64,000 bases of DNA from Anaerolineae bacterium (GTDB taxonomy: Bacteria > Chloroflexota > Anaerolineae > Aggregatilineales > Phototrophicaceae): assembly GCA_017303635.1 (NCBI GenBank), contig JAFLCG010000014.1, positions 115,522-179,521 on the forward strand. Reading direction: 5' to 3'. The notes beneath the pieces were generated by a model, which was not told where the DNA came from, searched no databases, and was given only the letters and a program-made list of their open reading frames with translations. The position numbers were made by a program, and so were the translations under genes. This document shows positions 17,823 through 26,985 of the stretch, in pieces; positions within the stretch are counted from its first letter, which is position 1, and each line of letters opens with the position of its first letter.

Positions 17823-19141
17823 TCATACTTACTAAATAGAGGATAAACTGAAGGTAAGATCATAGTTCGGATAATCACACCCGTTTCAGTATATTTCTGA
17901 TCTTTGACCACCGAGTTGTGGAATAGCTGAGCAAGAATATCGCCTCTTTCATAAGGGATCATAAAAGACACCTCTAGGTTTTGAGAGAGCAGTACTTTAT
18001 CAACTAAATCCAATAATGCATCTATACCTGTTCCCATTCTGGCAGAAATATTCAGATTGCCTTGATAGTAGGCTGAAGGCTTATTAGTCCAGATTGGCAA
18101 TTCGTTATCAAGTTGATCTATTTTATTCCACACGAGAATGCGTGTAATAGGAGCTACATCTATCTCTGCTAGCACGTCTTCAACAGCCTCAACGTGTTTT
18201 AGAACTTGCGGGTGATTAGAGTCGGCTACATGAAGAATTAAATCGGCATATTTAATTTCCTCCAAGGTTGACCGAAAGGCTGCTACAAGCGTCGTTGGCA
18301 ATTTCTGAATAAACCCAACTGTATCTGAAAATAACACTTGGCGCCCTGAGGGAAGCCGAACACGACGTGATAACGGATCTAGTGTTGCGAACAACTGGTC
18401 TGCAACATAAATATCTTCGCCTGTTAAGGATCGCAACAAGCTCGATTTACCTGCATTTGTGTATCCCACAATAGCAACTACAGGTATTTGATTCTGAGTA
18501 CGCAGTTTACGCTTTAACTCTCTCTGTTCGCGAATTTCGTCAATGTTCTTTTTTAGTTTAGATATTTTGCGTGTTATTTCTCGTTTGTCGACTTCAAGTT
18601 GTGTTTCACCAGGGCCACGCAAACCTACGCCACCTGATCCACCCCGTGCCGATCCACCTCCACTCTGTCGAGCAAGGTGCGTCCACATTCGTGTTAATCG
18701 TGGAAGTCGATATTCAAGTTGGGCTAGCTCAACCTGCAGTGCGCCTTCCTTAGTATGAGCATGTTGGGCAAAAATATCCAAAATAAGTGCGGAACGATCC
18801 AATAACTTAACTTCGACACCTAAAGCTAGTTCTAATTGGCGCAAATGCCGCGGTGATAGTTCATCATCAAAAATCACCGTTTGTGCACCATATTCATCAA
18901 CCAATTGCTTCAGTTCTTCAACTTTGCCACTCCCAATGTATGTATTGGAATCAATCTGATGCAACCGTTGAGTAATCCTGCCTACAACAGTAAGTCCTGC
19001 AGTTTCTGCAAGTCGGCTGAGCTCATCTAGAGACTCATCGATTGTTAGCTCAGCAATATGTGGATAACTAGATACACCAACCAGAATGGTGGTCTCAGAA
19101 AGTGTGTTATTTGAGATTGATGTCACTGTGATTGATACCAA
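17810..19141 (-). CDS. hflX: Ribosome-associated GTPase HflX
   Basis: HflX is a GTPase that binds the 50S subunit and rescues or splits stalled ribosomes. The 443-aa protein has the HflX N-terminal domain, then the Gly-rich GGSARGGSGGVGLRGPGETQ segment. The G domain shows GYTNAGKSS (G1), FATLDP (G2), DTVGFI (G3) and WNKIDQLD (G4). The start is TTG at 19141. It overlaps the end of the aminotransferase gene by 19 bp, and no later ATG keeps the N-terminal domain. It sits mid-operon. Confidence 0.93.
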   Translation of the reverse strand: MVSITVTSISNNTLSETTILVGVSSYPHIAELTIDESLDELSRLAETAGLTVVGRITQRLHQIDSNTYIGSGKVEELKQLVDEYGAQTVIFDDELSPRHLRQLELALGVEVKLLDRSALILDIFAQHAHTKEGALQVELAQLEYRLPRLTRMWTHLARQSGGGSARGGSGGVGLRGPGETQLEVDKREITRKISKLKKNIDEIREQRELKRKLRTQNQIPVVAIVGYTNAGKSSLLRSLTGEDIYVADQLFATLDPLSRRVRLPSGRQVLFSDTVGFIQKLPTTLVAAFRSTLEEIKYADLILHVADSNHPQVLKHVEAVEDVLAEIDVAPITRILVWNKIDQLDNELPIWTNKPSAYYQGNLNISARMGTGIDALLDLVDKVLLSQNLEVSFMIPYERGDILAQLFHNSVVKDQKYTETGVIIRTMILPSVYPLFSKYEWAE

Positions 19142-20292
19142 TGTTTGAGGCGATCAAGTGCTTCAATCAGTCGGTTATCCGCAATTCCCAGGCTGATTCG
19201 AATAAACTGTTCGCCACCGGGGCCATATGCCGCCCCCGGTGCAAAAGCTACATGGGCACCTTCCAAAGCCATTTGTACGTATCGGGACCCGTCCATATCT
19301 AAGGTTTGGGCCCAGATATACAGGGAACCCAAAGGTAGAGAGGCACGAAGTCCAATACTTTGAAGAACTTCCATGATCAGATCGCGACGGCGCTGGTAGA
19401 CATTGTTGCGCTCCCTAATCCAATCACTAGTTGTTTCATCGAGTGCAACAACTCCAGCATCGTATACAGACTGGAAGTGTCCGCTATCGATGTTGCTCTT
19501 CACTTGCAACAACCGTTTAAGAATTTCGGCATTTCCAACTGCGGCACCCAAACGCCAACCGCCCATGTTATATGTTTTTGAGAAAGACATAAACTCAATG
19601 CTGCACTGCTTTGCATCGTCAATTTCAAGCACGCTTCCTGCTTCAAAGCCATCATATGTTACATCTACGTAGGGGTTATCGGAAGCAAGAACGAGGTCGT
19701 GGTCATTACAAAAAGCAACTGCATCTGCATAAAAAGCGTTACTGGCAACAGCACCGGTCGGATTATTAGGATAATTCAGCCATAAAATGCGAGGATTTCT
19801 AGATTTATCCAATTGTAAATCTTTTAGCTGAGGCAAATAACCATCTTCTTCATTTACACTAAGCCATTGAATATCACCACCTGCAAGACGTGCTCCCTGT
19901 GAGTATGAAGGATACGAAATGTCCGGTATAAGTGAAGTATCTCCTCGATCTAGATAGGCCAGACTCAAGTTAACAATGCCTTCTTTGCTACCCAAGAGCG
20001 GCAAAATTTCAGTATCCGGATTAAGTTCTACATCGAATCTGCGTTTGTAGTATCTCGCAACGGCTTTGCGGAACTCAGGTGTCCCTCGGTACCCAGTATA
20101 GCCATGCGTATCGGGTTTAGAAGCTGATTTACAGAGCGTTTCAACTACTCCAGGCGGAGGTGGCAAATCGGGACTGCCAATATCTAAGGCAATTACATCA
20201 ATACCTGAGTTTCTCATTTGATGAAGTTGTTGGGCTATTACTGCAAAGAAGTAAGGTTGGAGATTTTCCAAGCGAGTAGCAGTTTTTGTCAT
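19123..20292 (-). CDS. dapL: PLP aminotransferase, LL-DAP aminotransferase-like
   Basis: This class I/II fold aminotransferase is 389 aa. The PLP-binding lysine is in SFSKTYNMGGWRLG near residue 235. Other marks are IGSPDLPPP, YTGYRGTPEFRKAVA, LGSKEGIVNLSLA, PDISYPSYSQGA, WLNYPNNPTGA and FVRISLG-like FIRISLG. The pattern fits LL-diaminopimelate aminotransferase (DapL) and its close paralogues. With asd in the same window a lysine/peptidoglycan role is plausible. Substrate specificity cannot be read from the sequence. It overlaps trmFO by ATGA. Confidence 0.75.
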   Translation of the reverse strand: MTKTATRLENLQPYFFAVIAQQLHQMRNSGIDVIALDIGSPDLPPPPGVVETLCKSASKPDTHGYTGYRGTPEFRKAVARYYKRRFDVELNPDTEILPLLGSKEGIVNLSLAYLDRGDTSLIPDISYPSYSQGARLAGGDIQWLSVNEEDGYLPQLKDLQLDKSRNPRILWLNYPNNPTGAVASNAFYADAVAFCNDHDLVLASDNPYVDVTYDGFEAGSVLEIDDAKQCSIEFMSFSKTYNMGGWRLGAAVGNAEILKRLLQVKSNIDSGHFQSVYDAGVVALDETTSDWIRERNNVYQRRRDLIMEVLQSIGLRASLPLGSLYIWAQTLDMDGSRYVQMALEGAHVAFAPGAAYGPGGEQFIRISLGIADNRLIEALDRLKHWYQSQ

Positions 20293-21659
20293 ACTTCTAT
20301 CTGACTTTCCTGAACTGTGGTTATCTGATCAATCTGAATGGATTGTTCCAAGTCGTTGATAGCTCGCGATGCATACTGACTATATCTCAGTTGTTTACTC
20401 TTGACCGCATATTCCAAAGGCGGGAGTATGCCGAAATTAGCTTTCATTGGCTGAAAATGCGCAGGGTCTGCAGCAGACACATAATTGCACAATGCGCCAA
20501 TCATTGTAGTTAACGGTGGCGTCCATAACTTCTTTTTGTGTAGATAACGAGACATATTTACAGCTGCAATTAGGCCCGTTGCGATGTTCCCTGCATAACC
20601 TTCTACGCCAGTTATCTGACCAGCAAAGAATAAATTGGGGCGATCGCGATACTGCATGGTCGCGTTTAGCAGGGTAGGGGCATTTAGAAATGTATTTCGA
20701 TGCATTTGCCCCATACGGATGAATTCGGCGTGATGAAGACCCGGTATTAGCCGAAGTATTTGTTCCTGATCTCCCCATCGAAGATTGGTTTGAAACCCAA
20801 CAATGTTATACAAACTTCCAGCAATATTATCTTGCCGTAATTGAACAACCGCGTAGGGTCGCTTACCGGTACGAGGGTCCCGTAATCCTACTGGTCGCAT
20901 TGGGCCATAAGCTAATGTGTCATCGCCTCTTTTTGCAAGTTGCTCTATTGGTAGGCAACCTTCAAAGAAACGTTCATCATTCTGTTCAAAATCACGCAAC
21001 TCAGTGGTTTGGCCATTTTTGATCGCTTCGACAAATGTATAGTATTCCTCACGAGTCATAGGGCAGTTGATATAATCCCCACCACTTTGAGTATTGCGAT
21101 CATAGCGACCAGCCTTGAACGCGATAGTCAGGTCGATTGTTTCCGCCATTACAATCGGTGATAGGGCATCATAAAAATAGAGGTGATTCTGACCTGTCAT
21201 ACTGGCCAGGTAAGCACTGAACAAGTCACTTGTGAGCGGACCGGTTGCAACGATTGTCGGTGCATCGTCCAGTTCCGTATATTCTTGATTGAAAATGTGG
21301 ATGCGCGGATGACTTGTAAGTGTTGCGGTGATTGACTCAGAAAAAAGCTGCCGATCAACAGCCAGCGATCCGCCTGCAGGAACCGCACATTGTTCAGCAC
21401 AACGGATCAAGAATGAATTTAATGTCTTTAGTTCGTGTTGTAACAGGCCACTAGCCCGATCCAACAAATGAGATCCAAAAGAATTACTACAAACCAATTC
21501 AGCAAATTTATCAGTCGCATGAGCACCTGTTGTTTTAAACGGTCTCATCTCATATAAATTAACCTGAATTCCTCTCTCGGCCAGTTGCCAAGCAGCTTCT
21601 GATCCGGCAAGGCCCGCACCAATTACATTGACGCTAAGCTCTTGCATTAGAATTTCCAT
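20289..21659 (-). CDS. trmFO: Folate-dependent tRNA U54 methyltransferase TrmFO
   Basis: The flavoenzyme makes m5U54 in the tRNA T-loop using methylenetetrahydrofolate. The 456-aa protein has the FAD motif GAGLAGSEAAWQLAERG near the N-terminus. ELVCSNSFGS and INCPMTREEY hold the two functional cysteines. GPLTSD, GRLRDPRTGKRPYA-like GLRDPRTGKRPYA and GYAGNIATGLIAA are also family signatures. An internal start at the second Met (MQELSV) gives a better fit to the family N-terminus. The listed start overlaps the TPR gene by 26 bp. Confidence 0.94.
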   Translation of the reverse strand: MEILMQELSVNVIGAGLAGSEAAWQLAERGIQVNLYEMRPFKTTGAHATDKFAELVCSNSFGSHLLDRASGLLQHELKTLNSFLIRCAEQCAVPAGGSLAVDRQLFSESITATLTSHPRIHIFNQEYTELDDAPTIVATGPLTSDLFSAYLASMTGQNHLYFYDALSPIVMAETIDLTIAFKAGRYDRNTQSGGDYINCPMTREEYYTFVEAIKNGQTTELRDFEQNDERFFEGCLPIEQLAKRGDDTLAYGPMRPVGLRDPRTGKRPYAVVQLRQDNIAGSLYNIVGFQTNLRWGDQEQILRLIPGLHHAEFIRMGQMHRNTFLNAPTLLNATMQYRDRPNLFFAGQITGVEGYAGNIATGLIAAVNMSRYLHKKKLWTPPLTTMIGALCNYVSAADPAHFQPMKANFGILPPLEYAVKSKQLRYSQYASRAINDLEQSIQIDQITTVQESQIEV

Positions 21660-22899
21660 TCTTCAAGTTGAGACTTGCAATAGTCATATAGGCATACAAT
21701 GTAGAACGATTTGATTGGTTAAATGTATCAAGACTTATCGACTTTTCATACGCATTTATAGCCGCTTGATACTGCTTCATTGCAAAACATGCATTACCGA
21801 GCAATTCGTATAAAGAACCTTCTATATGGATGTAATTTTCTTTCTTGCTGGCGTTCAATATATGCATTACACTTTCCACTACCTGTTTATATTGCTTCAA
21901 TTGATAATAGCAACACACGATTTTTAGCTGGATCTGGGCTTCGGAGAGATGATCTGGATTGAAGTAAAGAGCATCCTGATATGCTTCTATTGCATTATTA
22001 TACTGCCACAAATTCGCATAAGCATCACCAAGCAAATCGTTTAAACTTCCCCAGGTAAGATCCACCCCAATGGGACGCATTTTGAATTGCATGTAGTTAG
22101 AAATGACATTGATAATTTCTTGATCGTTGTCATGTGTTGTTGCTAATAAATCTGATAGCAATAATAGAGATTCAGCAATGAGCGACTTCTCTCCTATGCG
22201 CGTAGCTATAGCAAGTGCAAGTCGTGTTGCTCGTAAAGCGTCCTCAAGAGCATAGAGTTCCCTCAATACTCTGGCGTATAGCAAATACACAGGGACTTGC
22301 CATAATTTGTCGGCAGTATTGGGATAGGTATCCAGGGAACGTTCCAAATACAAAAGGGCTTCACTCGCATTGCGATATTCGTAGTAGGTTATGTATCCAA
22401 GTCGCTCATAGCAGTATGAAGTTAGTTCGGGATGGGATCTGTCACCAGGCAGGACTAATGCTTGATGAAACTCCTGGACTGCCAGGGGGAAATCCATCAA
22501 CAACATATAGCATCGACCAAGTTGGTAATGTATCCAACCCGATATTTGGCTATTGTCTGCAGACTCCAAAATGGAATTGTAGATGGTCGTGGCACGACGC
22601 AAAGCTGCTTGATCGGCGAATCCAACGCTAGCCCATTCAAAAATAGCCAGATAGTAGTCTGCCTCAAGCTCAAGAACTGATGCCAACCTTTCTGACGCGA
22701 TTGGCAATTCATGCAACGCACATATATCTGCCCAAGCACCTTCAAGTTGCTGGAGCCGTAAGCGCAGTCTTGTACGCTTAATGAGAACTGAAATACGGGC
22801 TTCCAGTTCCAGTTCATAGCGCAATGATCGGGTTAATGCGTACTCTGAATTCCTAAGATCATTGACTGATCCTGTGATGTTCTCGATTACATAAGTCAT
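21634..22899 (-). CDS. TPR-repeat protein
   Basis: This 421-aa protein is built of tetratricopeptide-like helical pairs. Clear units include WIHYQLGRCYMLLMDFPLAV, LGDAYANLWQYNNAIEAYQD and LGNACFAMKQYQAAINAYEK. There is no signal peptide or membrane segment, so it is probably a cytoplasmic scaffold or regulator. It lies between fabF and trmFO, overlapping the latter, but no specific partner is evident. Confidence 0.75.
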   Translation of the reverse strand: MTYVIENITGSVNDLRNSEYALTRSLRYELELEARISVLIKRTRLRLRLQQLEGAWADICALHELPIASERLASVLELEADYYLAIFEWASVGFADQAALRRATTIYNSILESADNSQISGWIHYQLGRCYMLLMDFPLAVQEFHQALVLPGDRSHPELTSYCYERLGYITYYEYRNASEALLYLERSLDTYPNTADKLWQVPVYLLYARVLRELYALEDALRATRLALAIATRIGEKSLIAESLLLLSDLLATTHDNDQEIINVISNYMQFKMRPIGVDLTWGSLNDLLGDAYANLWQYNNAIEAYQDALYFNPDHLSEAQIQLKIVCCYYQLKQYKQVVESVMHILNASKKENYIHIEGSLYELLGNACFAMKQYQAAINAYEKSISLDTFNQSNRSTLYAYMTIASLNLKNGNSNARA

Positions 22900-22928
22900 G
22901 CTAGTTCTTTGAGAGATTCACAGGCTTA

Positions 22929-24191
22929 TCACACGGCCCCAAGTACAATCGTAGCATTTTGGCCGCCGAGTCCAAAACTGTTTGAGGCCAGGACTCGTAA
23001 GTCTTTAACCTCGCGCGCGTTATTGGGGACATAATCAAGATCGCAATCTGGATCTGGCGTCTCATAGTTGATGGTTGGATGGACAACCTTTTCAACAAGG
23101 CTCATCGCACAAGCGATTATTTCTATAGCGCCAGAAGCTGCCAATGCATGACCTATCATGCTCTTTGTTGAATTCACCATCAAATCGTAGGCGTGTTCAT
23201 TGAAGACCTGTTTGATTGCTTGGGTCTCCATCAGATCATTGGCTTTGGTTGATGTTCCATGCGCGTTGATGTACTGAATATCTTCAGGATTAACATGCGC
23301 ATCTTGCAGTGCCCATTTCATTGACCTGATTGCGCCTCGCCCTTCAGGGTCTAAAGCTGCAATATGATAAGCATCTGAGGATGAGGCGTGTCCTAGAATC
23401 TCACCATAGATCTTAGCTCCGCGCTTTAGAGCATGAGCTAAGCTTTCCACAATAACGATACCGCACCCTTCCGCAAATACGAATCCTGAACGGTTTGCAT
23501 CAAAAGGGCGGCTAGCTTTCTCAGGATCATCGTTATACTCATTAGCAATAGCTTGCATAGCATCAAAGCCTGCTATTGCATAGTCACGTAGAACCGCCTC
23601 CACACCGCCTGTAATGACCACATCTGACCGGCCATTCCGGATTAACTCAGATGCTTCGCCAACGGATTGTGTTCCAGCTGCACATGCCGTAGAAGGAGCG
23701 TTCAGTGGCCCCAAGGCTCTCAGGAACCGACTTACGTAATGGGCCGGCATATTGGGAAGGGCGTTTATGAGGGCTAATGGATTTGGTTTACTAAATCCAG
23801 ATGTCTTGTATTTATACTCGGTTTGTTCAGCCATTTCATGGGCACCGAGCGATGAACCGATTACAACTCCTACACGTTCGCCCTCAGCTTCAATATCGGT
23901 AATTGCCAGACCCGCATCTTCAATAGCCATTTTTGCGGCGGCAACCGCAAAATGGGAAGCCCGCCCCATGCGGCGAACTTCTTTCTTGTCGATATAGTCC
24001 GCTGGCTCAAAATCGCGGACCTCGCCAGCAATTTTTACGGGTACATGGTCTATTGGAATGGTCTCAATGCGGCGAATGCCTGAACGTCCCGCCTTTAAGC
24101 TTTCCCACAACGTCTTTACGGTTCCTAAGGCAGTAACAGCCCCAAGTCCGGTAATAACCGCTCTGGGGCGACCATTTCGCAACAACTCCAT
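22929..24191 (-). CDS. fabF: 3-oxoacyl-ACP synthase II
   Basis: The condensing enzyme elongates acyl-ACP with malonyl-ACP. The Cys-His-His triad is visible: Cys in STACAAGTQSVGE, His in NAHGTSTKANDL and His in SMIGHALAASG. N-terminal VVITGLGAV-like AVITGLGAVTALG and C-terminal SNSFGLGGQNATIVL are normal. The 420-aa length is typical. AGGAGA lies 8 nt before the ATG. It follows plsX by 29 bp, a common fatty-acid/phospholipid gene pairing. Confidence 0.95.
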   Translation of the reverse strand: MELLRNGRPRAVITGLGAVTALGTVKTLWESLKAGRSGIRRIETIPIDHVPVKIAGEVRDFEPADYIDKKEVRRMGRASHFAVAAAKMAIEDAGLAITDIEAEGERVGVVIGSSLGAHEMAEQTEYKYKTSGFSKPNPLALINALPNMPAHYVSRFLRALGPLNAPSTACAAGTQSVGEASELIRNGRSDVVITGGVEAVLRDYAIAGFDAMQAIANEYNDDPEKASRPFDANRSGFVFAEGCGIVIVESLAHALKRGAKIYGEILGHASSSDAYHIAALDPEGRGAIRSMKWALQDAHVNPEDIQYINAHGTSTKANDLMETQAIKQVFNEHAYDLMVNSTKSMIGHALAASGAIEIIACAMSLVEKVVHPTINYETPDPDCDLDYVPNNAREVKDLRVLASNSFGLGGQNATIVLGAV

Positions 24192-24220
24192 GTCAGTTTC
24201 TCCTGATGCTATCTTTAGAA

Positions 24221-25231
24221 CTAAGAGATAGCTTGTATTCCATCTTCAATCGCCTGGACCAGTTTGCTTTCTACAGCGAGCCGCGCCTGGCGTATTGCAT
24301 TACGAATCGCGTGAGCATTTGACCTTCCGTGACCTATTATAACAACACCTTTGAGCCCTAAAAGGGGCGCACCACCGATTTCGGATGGATCAATTTGCCT
24401 GTATAGTCGCTTAAAGGCAGGGCGCATGAGCAATGCGCCTACCAGTGCTGCCATATCTCGTTTAGCTTCGGCACGAATAAGTGAGGCAATGGTAGAGCCC
24501 ATCGCCTCTAGTGACTTTATGGCAATATTTCCAACAAACCCATCACTTACTATCACATCCGCCCCACCTTGTAGAGCCTCCTTGGGTTCAATATTGCCGA
24601 CAAAGTTGACAGTCTTCATCTCTAAGAGCAATTTATGGGTGTCCAGAATTACTTGATTCCCCTTGGAGTCTTCCTCCCCATTAGAAAGTAGTCCGACCTT
24701 TGGATTGTTTATGCCTATGACTTCACGAGCATAGATAGATCCCATCAAAGCAAATTGTGTCATCCATTCGGGTTTGGCATCCACTGTGGCACCTATATCA
24801 AGAAGTATTATTTTCTTGTCGATTGATTGCGGCACTTTCAATATTGAACCAAGTGCCGGTCGCTTAACACCGCTTATCCTACCCAGACTAGCCAAGGTAG
24901 CAATTGCAAGAGTAGCACCTGTATTTCCAGCAGTTACAAATGCGTCAGCTGCGCCAGATTTGACTAGGTCTAGCCCAACATGAATTGAAGAGTTTGGTTT
25001 ATCTTTGATTACAGCTGCTGGCTTATCCGACATCTCAATAATTTGCGAAGCATGAACAATCTCTAGTTTTAATCCGGTTGTGTTATGTTTAGATAGGGCT
25101 TGGTCGATTATGTTGTGATCTCCAACCAAGATGATAGAATCGCCTGGAAAATCCCGCGCAGCAATAATAGCTCCCTCAATATCTGGTGATGGTCTGTCAT
25201 CACTTCCCATGGCATCTAATACTATCCGCAT
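24221..25231 (-). CDS. plsX: Phosphate acyltransferase PlsX
   Basis: PlsX converts acyl-ACP to acyl-phosphate for phospholipid synthesis. Signatures are MRIVLDAMGSDDRP, TAGNTGATLA, KRPALGSI, GNIEPKEALQGGADVIVSDGFVGN (broken here only by naming its parts: GNIEPKE, DVIVSDGFVGN) and GGAPLLGLKGV. I place the start at 25231, not at the ATG 6 bp upstream. AAAGGA is 7 nt before the inner ATG but only 1 nt before the outer one. The 336-aa length is typical. fabF follows directly. Confidence 0.94.
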   Translation of the reverse strand: MRIVLDAMGSDDRPSPDIEGAIIAARDFPGDSIILVGDHNIIDQALSKHNTTGLKLEIVHASQIIEMSDKPAAVIKDKPNSSIHVGLDLVKSGAADAFVTAGNTGATLAIATLASLGRISGVKRPALGSILKVPQSIDKKIILLDIGATVDAKPEWMTQFALMGSIYAREVIGINNPKVGLLSNGEEDSKGNQVILDTHKLLLEMKTVNFVGNIEPKEALQGGADVIVSDGFVGNIAIKSLEAMGSTIASLIRAEAKRDMAALVGALLMRPAFKRLYRQIDPSEIGGAPLLGLKGVVIIGHGRSNAHAIRNAIRQARLAVESKLVQAIEDGIQAIS

Positions 25232-25326
25232 AATCATATCCTTTTGGTTGTTTAGGAGGAGCCTACGTTAATTGATTTTGCAGTGTGCAGCAATGGGTAT
25301 TCTTCAAAGCTGCTTTGTGATTCAAA

Positions 25327-25355
25327 TTGCATCAACTGACTACACACCTTATACT
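25327..25355 (+). promoter_or_regulatory. Predicted sigma-70 promoter of SH3-repeat gene
   Basis: TTGCAT (25327-25332) and TATACT (25350-25355) are spaced by exactly 17 bp, about 65 bp before the start codon at 25419, in the divergent gap with plsX. Confidence 0.6.
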
Positions 25356-25418
25356 AATTGAATAGTGGAGTATGTGGCTTCACACGGTCGGCTCTAAAGT
25401 CCCCATAGGAGAAAAGCT

Positions 25419-26903
25419 ATGATGACGTTACGTAGGTGGAATGTCACTCTGGCGCTGTTATGTGTTCTGCTTTTGGCAACAGCAGGGCAGGTTGCCTTTG
25501 CATCGGACAACTTTCAACAAGCGCAGTTTGCAATTCCCAAGCTGGTTGTTAATGCCAGCTTTCTCAATATTCGGACTGGTCCAGGGGTTGAATACAGCGT
25601 ACTTGTGACAGTTGTAGGTGGAACAGAACTTTCTGTAATTGGCCGTGCTTCAGACAATGTTTGGTTTCAAGTAGATTCGGTTGCTGGTGTAGGCTGGGTA
25701 AATGTCCAGTTTACCTTGCCACGTGGAAGCTTCGAGAATGTCCCAACAGTCGCAGCGCCTGAAATTGTATCTACAGTGTCACCATCTGCTGTTTCCTTAG
25801 GGTTAGTGGATGGGCAGGGCGGGGGAGCTGCATCAACAACACCTACCATAGGATCACCTGTCCAGATATTAATCGATCCAAATACCGTAATTTCAGTGAG
25901 CCCAGGCGAGCGATTCCGGGCCGTGATTATGGTTGAAGCCGTAAACTTGAGAAGTCAACCATTTGATGGCGCACCGGTCTTGACGACTTTATACAAGGCA
26001 ACGAGCTCATCCGACTATTCTATTCTCGGCTATGAAACGGATAAACGTGCCGTTGCATGGATCGCAATTGATGTTCCCGGCGTTGGAATCGGTTGGATCG
26101 AGGCAACACACGCTTTCTTTAGACTATCGCGTGTAACAGGAACTGTTGTTGTTGTTCGAGACGGCGAATTTAGGCTGACATCAACCCCTGGTGGAAGCAG
26201 TGATGGAAAGCCTGTAGTTCGGACTGGTGACGAAGGATTCCTCCGAGACATTAGCGCAGACTCTCAGTTTGTTGCCATTGAGTTGGGTGATGGCACAATG
26301 GGTTGGCTGCCTTTTAGTGCCGTTTACACACGAACGGATACGCCCTCTGATCTTGCAGACTTGTCGCAGTTAAGTGCTTCGTCTGCATTAGAAGAGGCCG
26401 CTCAGGGTATTGGCGGCGGATCCGCCAATGTAACGGATGGGCCGCATATTGTCGTGAATACGGGCTTCCTCAATATTCGCAGTGGCCCCGGTGCTCAGTT
26501 TACCAGCCTCGCAACTGTTCCTGGTGGAACCAAGCTTAGTGTAAGCGGTATCTCGCGCGACGGTTTCTGGTTCCTTGTATCGGGATCTTTTGGGGAGGGC
26601 TGGACTAACGCCGAATACGTGGTCTTTAGGGGTGTTATCAGTGCAGTACCTATTGTTGCCGCAAATTCAGGATCTCTCAGTTCGGTATTTGCTGTGATCT
26701 CGGGTAGCGCAACTTTATACGCAGCGCCGGGGACCAACTTTGGTATGATTGGCAACATTCAAGGACCCACTGAAGTGGCTATTGTAGCCAGAACAGCTGA
26801 TGGGGGGTGGATCCAGGTCAACAGTCCGCTTGGATTCGGGTGGTTGATCGGAACACAAGTACCCGTACGCGGCGACTTGAGTTCGGTACCTGTAGTACCG
26901 TAA
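25419..26903 (+). CDS. Secreted protein with bacterial SH3-like repeats
   Basis: This 494-aa protein has an N-terminal signal peptide (cleavage likely after VAFA, about residue 28). At least four SH3b-like units follow, near residues 42-105, 170-230, 345-405 and 420-485. The clearest pair is FLNIRTGPG and FLNIRSGPG with matching GGTELSV / GGTKLSV segments, showing internal duplication. Such domains bind cell-wall or other surface ligands. It has no enzymatic domain. AGGAG precedes the ATG. A 22-bp-arm hairpin terminator starts at its stop codon. Confidence 0.82.
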   Translation: MMTLRRWNVTLALLCVLLLATAGQVAFASDNFQQAQFAIPKLVVNASFLNIRTGPGVEYSVLVTVVGGTELSVIGRASDNVWFQVDSVAGVGWVNVQFTLPRGSFENVPTVAAPEIVSTVSPSAVSLGLVDGQGGGAASTTPTIGSPVQILIDPNTVISVSPGERFRAVIMVEAVNLRSQPFDGAPVLTTLYKATSSSDYSILGYETDKRAVAWIAIDVPGVGIGWIEATHAFFRLSRVTGTVVVVRDGEFRLTSTPGGSSDGKPVVRTGDEGFLRDISADSQFVAIELGDGTMGWLPFSAVYTRTDTPSDLADLSQLSASSALEEAAQGIGGGSANVTDGPHIVVNTGFLNIRSGPGAQFTSLATVPGGTKLSVSGISRDGFWFLVSGSFGEGWTNAEYVVFRGVISAVPIVAANSGSLSSVFAVISGSATLYAAPGTNFGMIGNIQGPTEVAIVARTADGGWIQVNSPLGFGWLIGTQVPVRGDLSSVPVVP

Positions 26904-26946
26904 AGAACACGTAGGGCGAATGGTCATTCGCCCTACGTGTTCTTTA
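26901..26946 (+). terminator. Long perfect hairpin terminator
   Basis: Arms of 22 nt (26901-26922 and 26925-26946) are perfectly complementary and include the TAA stop of the SH3-repeat gene. The right arm ends in a TTCTTTA tail. It marks the end of the chromosomal left arm. Confidence 0.85.
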
Positions 26947-26948
26947 AT

Positions 26949-26985
26949 TAACTCCCTGATAAGACAGCGCCATATCAGGGAGTTA
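26949..26985 (-). terminator. Hairpin at 3' end of element's leftmost gene
   Basis: A 13-bp stem (TAACTCCCTGATA with TATCAGGGAGTTA) has an 11-nt loop. It overlaps the stop of the leftward polymerase-like gene. It lies exactly where the base composition changes, so it is close to the element's left border. Confidence 0.65.
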